Positions 7,017-13,472 of a stretch of 51,359 nt of DNA are shown in pieces. The stretch is from a bacterium (GTDB taxonomy: Bacteria > Elusimicrobiota > Elusimicrobia > UBA1565 > UBA9628), in contig JAJYOT010000006.1 in assembly GCA_021796015.1 (NCBI GenBank), positions 1-51,359 on the forward strand, given 5' to 3'. The notes under the pieces are model-generated. The model was not told the origin of the DNA. It searched no databases and was given only the letters and a program-made list of their open reading frames with translations. The position numbers and the translations under genes are program-made. How positions within the stretch are numbered: position 1 is the stretch's first letter; each line of letters starts with the position of its first letter.

Positions 7017-7031
7017 AGAACTAAAAAACCC
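6978..7031. repeat. putative att site at tRNA-Ser, proximal copy
   Basis: A 54-bp stretch, from the anticodon loop through the tRNA 5' end to 15 bp upstream of it, is repeated without mismatch at 8934-8987 in the same orientation. The identity ends abruptly on both sides. This is the pattern of attachment sites flanking an integrated element. Confidence 0.8.
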
Positions 7032-7043
7032 TAATAAATTATA

Positions 7044-7325
7044 CTAATTTTTAACCAGGCCCGATTGGGTGAAATTCGAGCGTAGTGCCAGCGTAGTGCT
7101 GTTTTGCAGGGAATCGTTCCCTAAAAGCTGAATCGTCGAACGCCAGATGCCCTTGTTGACATGGGCGTAGCGCTGAAGCATGCGCAGCGAGCTGTGGCCC
7201 ATGTATTCTTGGACCGTGCGGATGTCCGCGCCCTTGGAAATGAGTTCCGAGGCGAAATTGTGCCGGAGAGCGTGAAAGGTCAGTTCAGGCATCCCTATTT
7301 GCTTGCGCAAAAGAGACTGCCCCTA
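7044..7325 (-). pseudogene. tyrosine recombinase (integrase) C-terminal remnant
   Basis: The frame from a TAG at about 7325 to the stop at 7044 encodes only the catalytic C-terminus of a phage-type integrase: LTFHALRHNFASELISKGAD with the HxxR pair, YMGHSS with the second His, and the nucleophile region MLQRYAHV. The N-terminal and core domains and the first catalytic Arg are missing, and the homology begins right after the upstream stop. A TTG at 7310 is the only possible start. It lies directly downstream of the ATPase gene. Confidence 0.85.
7079..7100. repeat. paired 11-bp repeats, putative integrase arm sites (proximal end)
   Basis: AGCGTAGTGCC and AGCGTAGTGCT lie in tandem 48 bp inside the proximal att repeat, within the 3' end of the integrase remnant. 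The CGTAGTG core recurs as another tandem pair at 8817-8838 near the distal end. Arm-type sites of lambda-like integrases are short direct repeats in this position. Confidence 0.5.
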
Positions 7326-7327
7326 AT

Positions 7328-8509
7328 TCATACAAGCGCGGTCAGAAACTTATCGGCGCTGATGACCCGCACGCCGTCTTTTAGGTAATCCTCTCCGGGT
7401 TCGCGCAATACTTGATAGGCCGGCGACAAATCAAGCTTCGCCTTGAAATGCAAGAGAGGCCGGCTGAGAGACTTTTCCGAAATTTTCGCTTCCACGCAGA
7501 ACCAGGGTTTCCCGTCCAGGGTCACCAGGAAATCAACTTCCCGCCCTTCCACGTCCCTTAAAAATCGAAGTTCGGCGCGGATTCCCTCGGCGTCATGGAG
7601 ATAGTGACAGAATTTCAACAGATGAGAGGCGATGAGATTCTCGAAACGCGCCGACTCGCCGGGAACCTCCGACCAGTCCCACAGATAGAGCTTGGGCTCC
7701 TTGCGCAGGGCCTTGATGCGCGAGCTTTGATGGGGATATATTCTGAAATGGTAATAGAACCGCTCCAAAACGTCGACCCAGGAGGCGGCGGTCTTGTGCA
7801 TGACCAAGAGGTCCTCGCGCAGCGAATTGACGGACAAAAGTCCGCCCACTTTTCCCGGCAGGAGATGGAGAAGGGTTTCAATGCCCGATAAATCCCGCAA
7901 ATTCTCGATATCGCGGATATCCTGGCGAACCAAGGCGTCCAAGCGCTGGTTGTGCCAGCGATTGAGAGCTTTTTCCGCCCCCTTGAGAAAAATTTCGGGA
8001 AAGCCTCCGAATTTAAGCAAGAGCTCGAGCGCCTGCCGGGTTTCCGGGGTTGAATCCGCGAAATGAAGAGCGCGCCCCGCCTTTGTTTCAGGCGCGCCGG
8101 CGGCGGCGATTTCACGCAGGGAAAGAGGGTGGAGGCGGTAGTGATGATAGCGCCCCAAAAGAGAGTCCCCGCCTTTGCGGTAAACATCCAAGCGGGAACT
8201 GCCGGTGACGATCACGCGGTAGCGATCCCGGTTCTTATCAAAGAAGCCCTTAATGAAAGTTTTCCAATGGCGGTATTTGTGGATTTCATCGAAGATGAGA
8301 AGAGCCTCGTCGGAGGCGAAGGTTCCGGAAAGGATGCGCTTTCTATCATCCCAATCGTCCCAATTCAGATAGCGGAAGCTTTTGCCGAAGCGGTCTTGAC
8401 CCAAGGCCTTGGCCAAGGTCGTCTTGCCGACTTGTCTGGGACCTCCCAAGAAGACCATTTTTTCCGGGAGGTCTTCCGAGATCGATTTTTCCAGATAGCG
8501 GGTCAGCAT
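7328..8509 (-). CDS. AAA ATPase with C-terminal DUF4143
   Basis: The 393 residues form an AAA_14 ATPase (Walker A GGPRQVGKTTL near residue 23, Walker B LLIFDEIH near 90, sensor VIVTGSSRLD) followed by DUF4143, with the closing nuclease-like segment EGREVDFLVTLDGKPWFCVEAK at about 320-340. Members of this group are widespread, often carried on mobile DNA, and their cellular role is not settled. Codon use is GC-richer than neighbouring genes. A 13-bp inverted repeat sits immediately upstream of the ATG, suggesting autoregulation. The integrase remnant follows 2 bases after its stop, so they may have formed one unit. Confidence 0.85.
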   Translation of the reverse strand: MLTRYLEKSISEDLPEKMVFLGGPRQVGKTTLAKALGQDRFGKSFRYLNWDDWDDRKRILSGTFASDEALLIFDEIHKYRHWKTFIKGFFDKNRDRYRVIVTGSSRLDVYRKGGDSLLGRYHHYRLHPLSLREIAAAGAPETKAGRALHFADSTPETRQALELLLKFGGFPEIFLKGAEKALNRWHNQRLDALVRQDIRDIENLRDLSGIETLLHLLPGKVGGLLSVNSLREDLLVMHKTAASWVDVLERFYYHFRIYPHQSSRIKALRKEPKLYLWDWSEVPGESARFENLIASHLLKFCHYLHDAEGIRAELRFLRDVEGREVDFLVTLDGKPWFCVEAKISEKSLSRPLLHFKAKLDLSPAYQVLREPGEDYLKDGVRVISADKFLTALV

Positions 8510-8519
8510 TTTGGGATAT

Positions 8520-8551
8520 CCAATATTTTATACCATAATATAAAATATTGG
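8520..8551 (-). promoter_or_regulatory. 13-bp inverted repeat, likely operator/promoter of the ATPase
   Basis: CCAATATTTTATA and TATAAAATATTGG are perfect 13-bp arms around a 6-nt spacer, ending 11 bp upstream of the ATPase start. The AT-rich arms contain TATATT/TATAAA boxes in the right direction, so a dimeric regulator binding here would block transcription. Confidence 0.55.
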
Positions 8552-8586
8552 AACTATTATTCCACCGAGGTAAAATTTACACAGCC

Positions 8587-8615
8587 ATGACGGAAATCGA
8601 GAGAAGAGCTATAAT
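8587..8615 (+). promoter_or_regulatory. sigma70-like promoter of candidate small RNA
   Basis: ATGACG (8587-8592) and a perfect TATAAT (8610-8615) are separated by 17 bp. A start near 8622 would fall just before the structured region that ends in a T run at 8702-8709. Confidence 0.45.
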
Positions 8616-8621
8616 ATCCCA

Positions 8622-8709
8622 GTAGCCCGACCAAGTCGAATTCCGAGGCTTTTGCCTCGGCCGTGGTCCTATAAAGGATTACTAGGCTGACGTTGGGCTG
8701 CTTTTTTTT
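8622..8709 (+). ncRNA. candidate structured small RNA in the integrated element
   Basis: AGCCC (8624-8628) can pair with GGGCT (8695-8699), stacking on GACCA (8629-8633) with TGGTC (8664-8668). Inside, CCGAGGC-TTTT-GCCTCGG (8643-8660) is a perfect hairpin. After the closing strand come GC and eight T residues, as in an intrinsic terminator. No open reading frame explains it. It does not match 6S, SRP, tmRNA or RNase P as I know them. Prediction is by eye only. Confidence 0.4.
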
Positions 8710-8758
8710 GGGAGGACGGCTCCCAGGAGTTCACTTGGAACTTCTCCTTGGATAATTG

Positions 8759-8782
8759 AATCCCGACACTTTGTCGGGATTT
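8759..8782. repeat. stem-loop, possibly terminator
   Basis: AATCCCGAC and GTCGGGATT are perfect 9-bp arms around ACTTT, with a single further T before an AT-rich stretch. A second hairpin GGGAG-GACGG-CTCCC lies at 8710-8724. Together with the att and arm repeats these are all that I see between the RNA candidate and 8987. Confidence 0.4.
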
Positions 8783-8816
8783 ATGTCGGAATTTCGGCGC
8801 GCGATCGGTCCTTTCC

Positions 8817-8838
8817 AGCGTAGTGTTTACGTAGTGTT
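8817..8838. repeat. paired 11-bp repeats, putative integrase arm sites (distal end)
   Basis: AGCGTAGTGTT and TACGTAGTGTT in tandem, 95 bp inside the distal att copy, in the same orientation as the pair at 7079-7100. All four copies share CGTAGTG. Confidence 0.5.
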
Positions 8839-8933
8839 TTTTGGTCCAAGAGGCACGATGAGACTTAACGCCCGCCAACAACTCTCGATGAGAAACGGGA
8901 CCGGACGGATTTTTCAGAGAGGCCTAAAACGCA

Positions 8934-8987
8934 TTAGCAAACCGTCGGTTTCAGCCGCTCACCCACCTCTCCAGAACTAAAAAACCC
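8934..8987. repeat. putative att site, distal copy (tRNA-Ser 5' half)
   Basis: Exact 54-bp copy of 6978-7031, containing the tRNA-Ser sequence from the anticodon to the 5' end and the bases upstream. The sequence left of it departs at once from the tRNA, so no second functional tRNA is formed. Confidence 0.8.
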
Positions 8988-9055
8988 GGGCGGCAAGGAC
9001 TTGGCCCGTTGTACTAAAATTGAAATTTATAAATCTCTTTTGCTAGACTTTCTTC

Positions 9056-9766
9056 ATGAGAAAATATATTCTTCCTATAGTTATGTTAGGTACGTCTGTT
9101 GTCTTTCTGGCCGCTTGTCATGAGCAGGCAAAAAACGCCGCGCCCAAACCGGCGTCGGCATCTCAAACGCCTGCCGCCGCAGCGGCTTCAACCGATCCTC
9201 TTTTAAATCCCGATATGGATAATCTAAAAGCCCCGGAAACCTATCACGTCTTATTTACGACCACGAAGGGAGACTTTACTCTTGAAATTCACCGTGACTG
9301 GGCGCCCAGCGGCGCCGACCGGTTTTATAACCTCGTCAAAATCGGGTTTTACAATGGGGACGCTTTTTTTCGCGTCGTCAAAGGGTTTATGGTTCAATTT
9401 GGAATTAACGGAAATCCCAAGGTCAACGCCCAATGGTTTAACGCGAAAATCCCCGATGATTTAGCGACCAACCATTCCAACCTGCGCGGAACTATTTCTT
9501 TCGCGACGGCCGGCCCTAATACCCGCACGACTCAAGTTTTCATCAATTACGCCAACAATACCTTTCTTGACTCAATGGGCTTTACCCCCTTTGGGAAAGT
9601 TTCCCAGGGGATGGATGTCGTGACTTCTCTTTTCAACGGTTACGGCGACGGCCCTCCCTCGGGTCCCGGGCCGGATCAAAACCAAGTCCAGCAACAGGGA
9701 AATGCCTATCTTAAAGCGGATTTCCCGCACTTGGACTACATCAAAACCGCCGTCATTCAACCTTAG
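9056..9766 (+). CDS. cyclophilin-type peptidyl-prolyl isomerase, lipoprotein
   Basis: PpiB-type cyclophilin of 236 residues that isomerises X-Pro bonds, here exported. The N-terminus MRKYILPIVMLGTSVVFLAAC is a lipoprotein signal with the lipobox LAAC. An Ala/Pro-rich linker of about 40 residues follows. The domain runs from HVLFTTTKGDFTLEIHRDWAP to the end, with FYNGDAFFRVVKGFMVQFG and FGKVSQGMDVV. The catalytic Arg is in FFRVV, and the usual QGGDPTG loop is altered to QFGINGN. It is likely a periplasmic or outer-membrane-anchored folding factor. It stands alone, with a possible promoter TTGAAA/TAGACT at 9020-9049. Confidence 0.88.
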   Translation: MRKYILPIVMLGTSVVFLAACHEQAKNAAPKPASASQTPAAAAASTDPLLNPDMDNLKAPETYHVLFTTTKGDFTLEIHRDWAPSGADRFYNLVKIGFYNGDAFFRVVKGFMVQFGINGNPKVNAQWFNAKIPDDLATNHSNLRGTISFATAGPNTRTTQVFINYANNTFLDSMGFTPFGKVSQGMDVVTSLFNGYGDGPPSGPGPDQNQVQQQGNAYLKADFPHLDYIKTAVIQP

Positions 9767-9770
9767 GGAA

Positions 9771-9850
9771 ATAGGGACTGCCTTCGCTCGCGAAGCGAGA
9801 GCGTGCCGGAGCATCTTTAAGAATGACGTTATGATCCGGCCAGTCCCTAT
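9771..9850. repeat. long inverted repeat downstream of the cyclophilin gene
   Basis: ATAGGGACTG (9771-9780) and CAGTCCCTAT (9841-9850) are perfect 10-bp arms, extended by GCC/GGC with a one-base bulge. The interior contains a second palindrome, CTTCGCTCGCGAAG. The GGGAC/GTCCC core links it to the motif at 97-115. It could end transcription of the cyclophilin gene and is probably a REP-like element. Confidence 0.55.
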
Positions 9851-9916
9851 GCCTTTTCCCAATAATAATACGGGCGGCATTGTCCCAACCTTAATGTTAT
9901 TCATGAAAGGGACTAA
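9849..9916 (+). repeat. intercistronic 69-nt element, degenerate copy A
   Basis: Aligns with copies at 28585 and 43465 along its whole length (ATGCC, then GGGCGGCATTGTCCC, ending GGGACTAA) but is 1 nt shorter, which breaks the frame after the IVPTL stretch. It lies between convergent genes and ends next to the LysM-protein stop codon. It begins inside the right arm of the inverted repeat at 9771-9850. Confidence 0.7.
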
Positions 9917-9917
9917 T

Positions 9918-11108
9918 TTATTGAGAAACCACGTAATTTCGGGGGCTGGTAAAAGGGCTCTGCTCGCCCAGGAGGTCGACAGTCGCCAAGCGGAACCAAT
10001 AACTTCCGGGTTTAAGGCCTAAATCTTCAATATCCACCTTTTCATCGGAATCAAAAACCTTATCTAAAATAGGGGATGAAAAATCCCGCCCGATAGACAC
10101 CTGAAGCCGGTAGCCGGAAATCGGGTTTCCAATGGACAAATCCGAAATTTCTTTTTGGAGACTGGCTGAAGGAGCCGATCTGGCCGCCGATAGATTTCCC
10201 GCGCTCGCCCCCGAACCTCTTTTTGCGGAAAGAGCGCCTGTCTCTGCCGATGAAGCCGGGGGATTTCCTTGAAGTCCGTTCCCTGAAATCGTCTCACTCA
10301 ATGCGCCTTCCCCCGCCGTTTTCCGTGCGCGGGTTTTGGATACATTCATCGCCATTTCAGTTTGAGACTTAAATTCCTTCCAATGAGGAATTTTTTGAGG
10401 AACTCCGGCGGAAAGCCCCGGGGGGACGGTCGTCTCCATGCCGGCAGGAACGTCCACGTTTTGGCCTTCGGCGCTCACCGTCGCGATTCCGGAGTAAACT
10501 CGAACCAAGGTGCTTGCGTCTTCCCGAATTTTAGCGGAATAAACCGTATGGGGAACCTTGGGAGTAATGGTTGCGCTTGGGGTCATGACTTTTGCATGGC
10601 CGATAAAGACGCTTCCTTTTTTAAGTGAAACCGAATCTTCGGACTTTCTGTCGGGAGGAATCAAGATGACGGCCATTGAATCCGGCTCCAAGTCAAGTAT
10701 CTGCGAATCAATGAATCGCACTTTCGCTTTTGACTCATCCAGAGTTCGTAAGGTATCTTTGGAATAGAGGCGTTCTCCTCTACTGGCTTTTTTCCATTGC
10801 GTAGTTTCTTGGCGTCGAAGTAAAACTTGGTTGACCGCCGAAACAAGGTTCCCTGCCGGAACAATTTCCTTCATTATCTTTTTGGGAACTTCCAGGGTCA
10901 TTCCCGGAAGAGCGACCGTGGGATCGTTGGAGGGAAGATGGTTGTAGCGGAGGATTTGATTCCAATCCTCTGGATTTTTAAGATAGGTTTGGGCGATTCC
11001 CCACAACGTGTCTCCGGGTTTGACCTTGACTTTTTCGAATTGAATGGATGAAACGGTCTCCGCGAATGAGGCAAGAATAAGCAGCGTGATGAGAGAAAAT
11101 AGATTCAT
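9918..11108 (-). CDS. secreted LysM and FecR-domain protein
   Basis: Exported protein of 396 residues. A signal peptide (MNLFSLITLLILASFAETVSS) is followed by a LysM domain for glycan binding (VKPGDTLWGIAQTYLKNPEDWNQI, residues about 28-75), a FecR-like beta domain (about 100-235, with RFIDSQILDLEPDSMAVI and VRVYSGIATVSAEGQNVDVPAG), a Ser/Ala-rich linker and a C-terminal fibronectin-III-like segment (SGYRLQVSIGRDFSSPI to the end). LysM-FecR fusions are found in diderms as periplasmic peptidoglycan-associated proteins of unclear role. It overlaps the upstream sensor kinase gene by 4 nt, so the two are probably linked functionally. Confidence 0.85.
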   Translation of the reverse strand: MNLFSLITLLILASFAETVSSIQFEKVKVKPGDTLWGIAQTYLKNPEDWNQILRYNHLPSNDPTVALPGMTLEVPKKIMKEIVPAGNLVSAVNQVLLRRQETTQWKKASRGERLYSKDTLRTLDESKAKVRFIDSQILDLEPDSMAVILIPPDRKSEDSVSLKKGSVFIGHAKVMTPSATITPKVPHTVYSAKIREDASTLVRVYSGIATVSAEGQNVDVPAGMETTVPPGLSAGVPQKIPHWKEFKSQTEMAMNVSKTRARKTAGEGALSETISGNGLQGNPPASSAETGALSAKRGSGASAGNLSAARSAPSASLQKEISDLSIGNPISGYRLQVSIGRDFSSPILDKVFDSDEKVDIEDLGLKPGSYWFRLATVDLLGEQSPFTSPRNYVVSQ

Positions 11109-13237
11109 GTCGTTTGGATGAAGAGATTTCCCGCGGCATTCAAAGTCAAGTTTTTCGGAATCGTAAAGTAAAAAGAAGAACCTTTTCCTAATTCCGATTC
11201 GACCCAGATTTTTCCAAAATGAGATTCGACAAAAAAGCGTGAAATGGTCAGTCCCAGCCCGGTTCCGCCTCGTGCCTTTCCTTCTACTTGCTCAAATTTT
11301 AAAAACACCCTTTCCAGATATTCTTTCGGAATTCCCTCTCCGGTATCAGTCACTCCAGCCTTGAAATGATCTCCTTTATCCTCAACCGACAACGTAATAC
11401 TTCCATTTTGGGGGGTATATTTAATCGCGTTTCCAAGAAGATTGATAAAGACGCGCTCAATCAGATCTCCATCGGCCATCGCCTCGCAGTCCCCCTGAGT
11501 GTCCACCTTGACGGAGATTTTTTTGGCCTTGGAAAGAGAATCCAGCGTGTCGGCCGCGCGGAAAGCGATTTCCTGGAGCGAAACCTTTTTCAAATTGAGC
11601 GCTAGCTTTCCCGATTCCATCTTGGCGATATCGAGGATATTGTTAATCATCCCCATCAATCGTCGGGAAGAGCGTTGAATGGAGCTTAAGATGGACCGTT
11701 GGTCTTCCGTTAAGTTTCCCGGAATTCCGCTCAGCAAAATCTCCAAAAATCCCATAATGGAACCTAAAGGATTTCTTAAATCGTGAGTCACGTAATGAAG
11801 AAAGTCTTCCTTCATTTTGTCCAGTTCCCGCTGGAGCGTAATATCTCTAAGAGCCAAAAGGAGTCCAGGCTCTTGTTCCCCGGGCCTTAGAACCTTTCTC
11901 GATATAATCTGAAGAATAATTTTGTTGATATCCTGGGTTAATTCCACTTCCTTGATTTCCGTCCTGTCTTCCGCGGGGCTTTTAATCTCAAGCAGGGCTT
12001 TTTTTAGGGAGCCTTCGTCTAATATCTCAACCAGGGGCCGGCCCAAAATTTCGCCTTTCCGCGGCAAATTAAGAAATTCAACGGCCCTGCGATTCATGAG
12101 GTCAAGACGCTTTTCTTGGTCTAAGAGGATGATTCCCTCGTCAATCGAATAGAGAATCGCTTCTGTTTTTCTTTGCTCGGCAATGAGACGGTCTACCTGA
12201 ATATCGGCATAGGCTTTAAGCTTTTCCGCCATGCGGTTGAAGGTTTCAGCGAGTTCCCTCAGTTCGTCTTGCGTTTCTAAATGGACGCGAACGGAAAAAT
12301 CTCCCCCGGAAACGGAATGGGCGGCTTGAGTTAGAGACAAAAGAGGTCTCGTCAGTCTCCGCGCTAAAAGCATCGCGACTAAAACAGACAAAAAAGCGAC
12401 CAGCGAAATCAACGTGACCGCTGTCTTTCGCATACGCGCTTCCGAGCTATAGGCTTCCAAACGTTTTTGGAGAATGAGAACCGCGCCTCCTAGTGAAGAG
12501 ACCGGGGCATACGCTCCGACATAAGCGATTCCGTTTGATTTGAACTCTCCCGCTCCCACGCTCAAGGCCTTAACGGCGGAGCGAACAATGGGCCAAGAAG
12601 AGAAATGTTTTAAATCCGCGCTGGATAGTTTTTGCGGGTAGAGGAGGGGCTCTCCTTCAATTCCCGCTAACACCGCAAACCCGGTTCCTCCCACGCGCTC
12701 GTCCTTAATTTTTCGGGCTAATTTTTGCAGACTGATTTCTACGCGAGCGACTACGGTCTGAGCCAACGGAATATAGAGGATGGCGACTGGAGATTGGGAG
12801 GCCTTTGAAAAAGAGATTTGATTTTGACCGGATGAAAATGCGGCCCGAAGCCCTTTTTCTTGTTGATGATTGATTAAACGCGGTTTTGAGGTTAAATTCG
12901 GGTTATACACCTTTAAAAATTCCTTTCCTTTGCGGCCCACCAAATCGATTTCAATTAAATCGGAGTCTTGATCCATCAAGTTTTCCAGAAATTTTTCTTT
13001 TTTCGGCCAGGAGGTTTGGCCTTTGAGAGAAACCAGTCCGAAACTAATTTCTCTCTCGTTAGATTTCAGGTATTGGTTTATTTCTTCCGCCAGGCTTTCG
13101 GCCAGTTTCGTATGGAGCTCTAAAACCGCCGCCTGAATCCCGCGGTGATTGATTCCAATCAGGCGGTATCCTAAAAATCCGGCTGGGATTAAACTCACGG
13201 CCGCCAAGATTAATGCAAATTTTCTAAAAAGATTCAT
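11105..13237 (-). CDS. membrane sensor histidine kinase (HAMP-PAS-HisKA-HATPase)
   Basis: The 710-residue kinase starts at ATG 13237 (MNLFRKFALILAAVSLIPAG, first membrane segment). An extracytoplasmic sensing region of about 260 residues follows, then a second membrane helix (TAVTLISLVAFLSVLVAML), HAMP, PAS (AILYSIDEGIILLDQEKRLD), HisKA with phospho-acceptor HDLRNPLGSIMG, and an ATPase domain with NLLGNAIKYTP, DTGEGIP and GGTGLGLTIS. No response regulator is adjacent, so the partner must lie elsewhere. The coupled downstream gene encodes the LysM-FecR protein, which suggests an envelope signal. The frame extends upstream to 13318 without better starts. Confidence 0.9.
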   Translation of the reverse strand: MNLFRKFALILAAVSLIPAGFLGYRLIGINHRGIQAAVLELHTKLAESLAEEINQYLKSNEREISFGLVSLKGQTSWPKKEKFLENLMDQDSDLIEIDLVGRKGKEFLKVYNPNLTSKPRLINHQQEKGLRAAFSSGQNQISFSKASQSPVAILYIPLAQTVVARVEISLQKLARKIKDERVGGTGFAVLAGIEGEPLLYPQKLSSADLKHFSSWPIVRSAVKALSVGAGEFKSNGIAYVGAYAPVSSLGGAVLILQKRLEAYSSEARMRKTAVTLISLVAFLSVLVAMLLARRLTRPLLSLTQAAHSVSGGDFSVRVHLETQDELRELAETFNRMAEKLKAYADIQVDRLIAEQRKTEAILYSIDEGIILLDQEKRLDLMNRRAVEFLNLPRKGEILGRPLVEILDEGSLKKALLEIKSPAEDRTEIKEVELTQDINKIILQIISRKVLRPGEQEPGLLLALRDITLQRELDKMKEDFLHYVTHDLRNPLGSIMGFLEILLSGIPGNLTEDQRSILSSIQRSSRRLMGMINNILDIAKMESGKLALNLKKVSLQEIAFRAADTLDSLSKAKKISVKVDTQGDCEAMADGDLIERVFINLLGNAIKYTPQNGSITLSVEDKGDHFKAGVTDTGEGIPKEYLERVFLKFEQVEGKARGGTGLGLTISRFFVESHFGKIWVESELGKGSSFYFTIPKNLTLNAAGNLFIQTT

Positions 13238-13329
13238 TCTAAACGGACCCTGAATAAGGATACGCGTCCCTAACCGCATTGTCAAGAGCGTAAGCCTCAA
13301 AGGGCGCATGACCTCCATCTCGAAATTTT

Positions 13330-13405
13330 TCCTCCGCCGTTGCGGCGAAAGCCGGAATCCAGAACAATATCATGAAACTGGACCCCGACTTCCGTCGGGG
13401 TGACG
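13330..13405. repeat. REP-like palindromic intergenic element
   Basis: Contains GGCGAAAGCCGGAATCCAG, then CTGGACCCCGAC-TTCC-GTCGGGGTGACG. CCAG/CTGG and CCCCGAC/GTCGGGG are inverted repeats. This composition resembles the palindromic repeats scattered through many environmental genomes. It fills much of the gap between the kinase gene and the GT39-type gene. Confidence 0.5.
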
Positions 13406-13472
13406 CTACGATATCGGCGTCTGAAAACCGAGACCGTGGTCATGCGCCCAGTCTCAAATTATAAAATAAGTC

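Larger units (their letters stand above)
6978..8987. mobile_element. decayed integrative element at tRNA-Ser
   Basis: About 2 kb bounded by the 54-bp direct repeats. It contains a C-terminal tyrosine-integrase remnant next to the tRNA, an AAA/DUF4143 ATPase gene of visibly higher GC than its surroundings, a palindromic operator, a candidate small RNA, and paired CGTAGTG repeats near each end that look like integrase arm sites. Without its integrase it should be immobile. The duplicated part is the tRNA 5' half rather than the more usual 3' half. Confidence 0.7.

Noticed and set aside
7079..8838. The CGTAGTG repeats as a CRISPR-like array
   Set aside because: There are only two units at each end without spacers; the arm-site explanation fits the position. 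No CRISPR array or cas gene is visible in the window.
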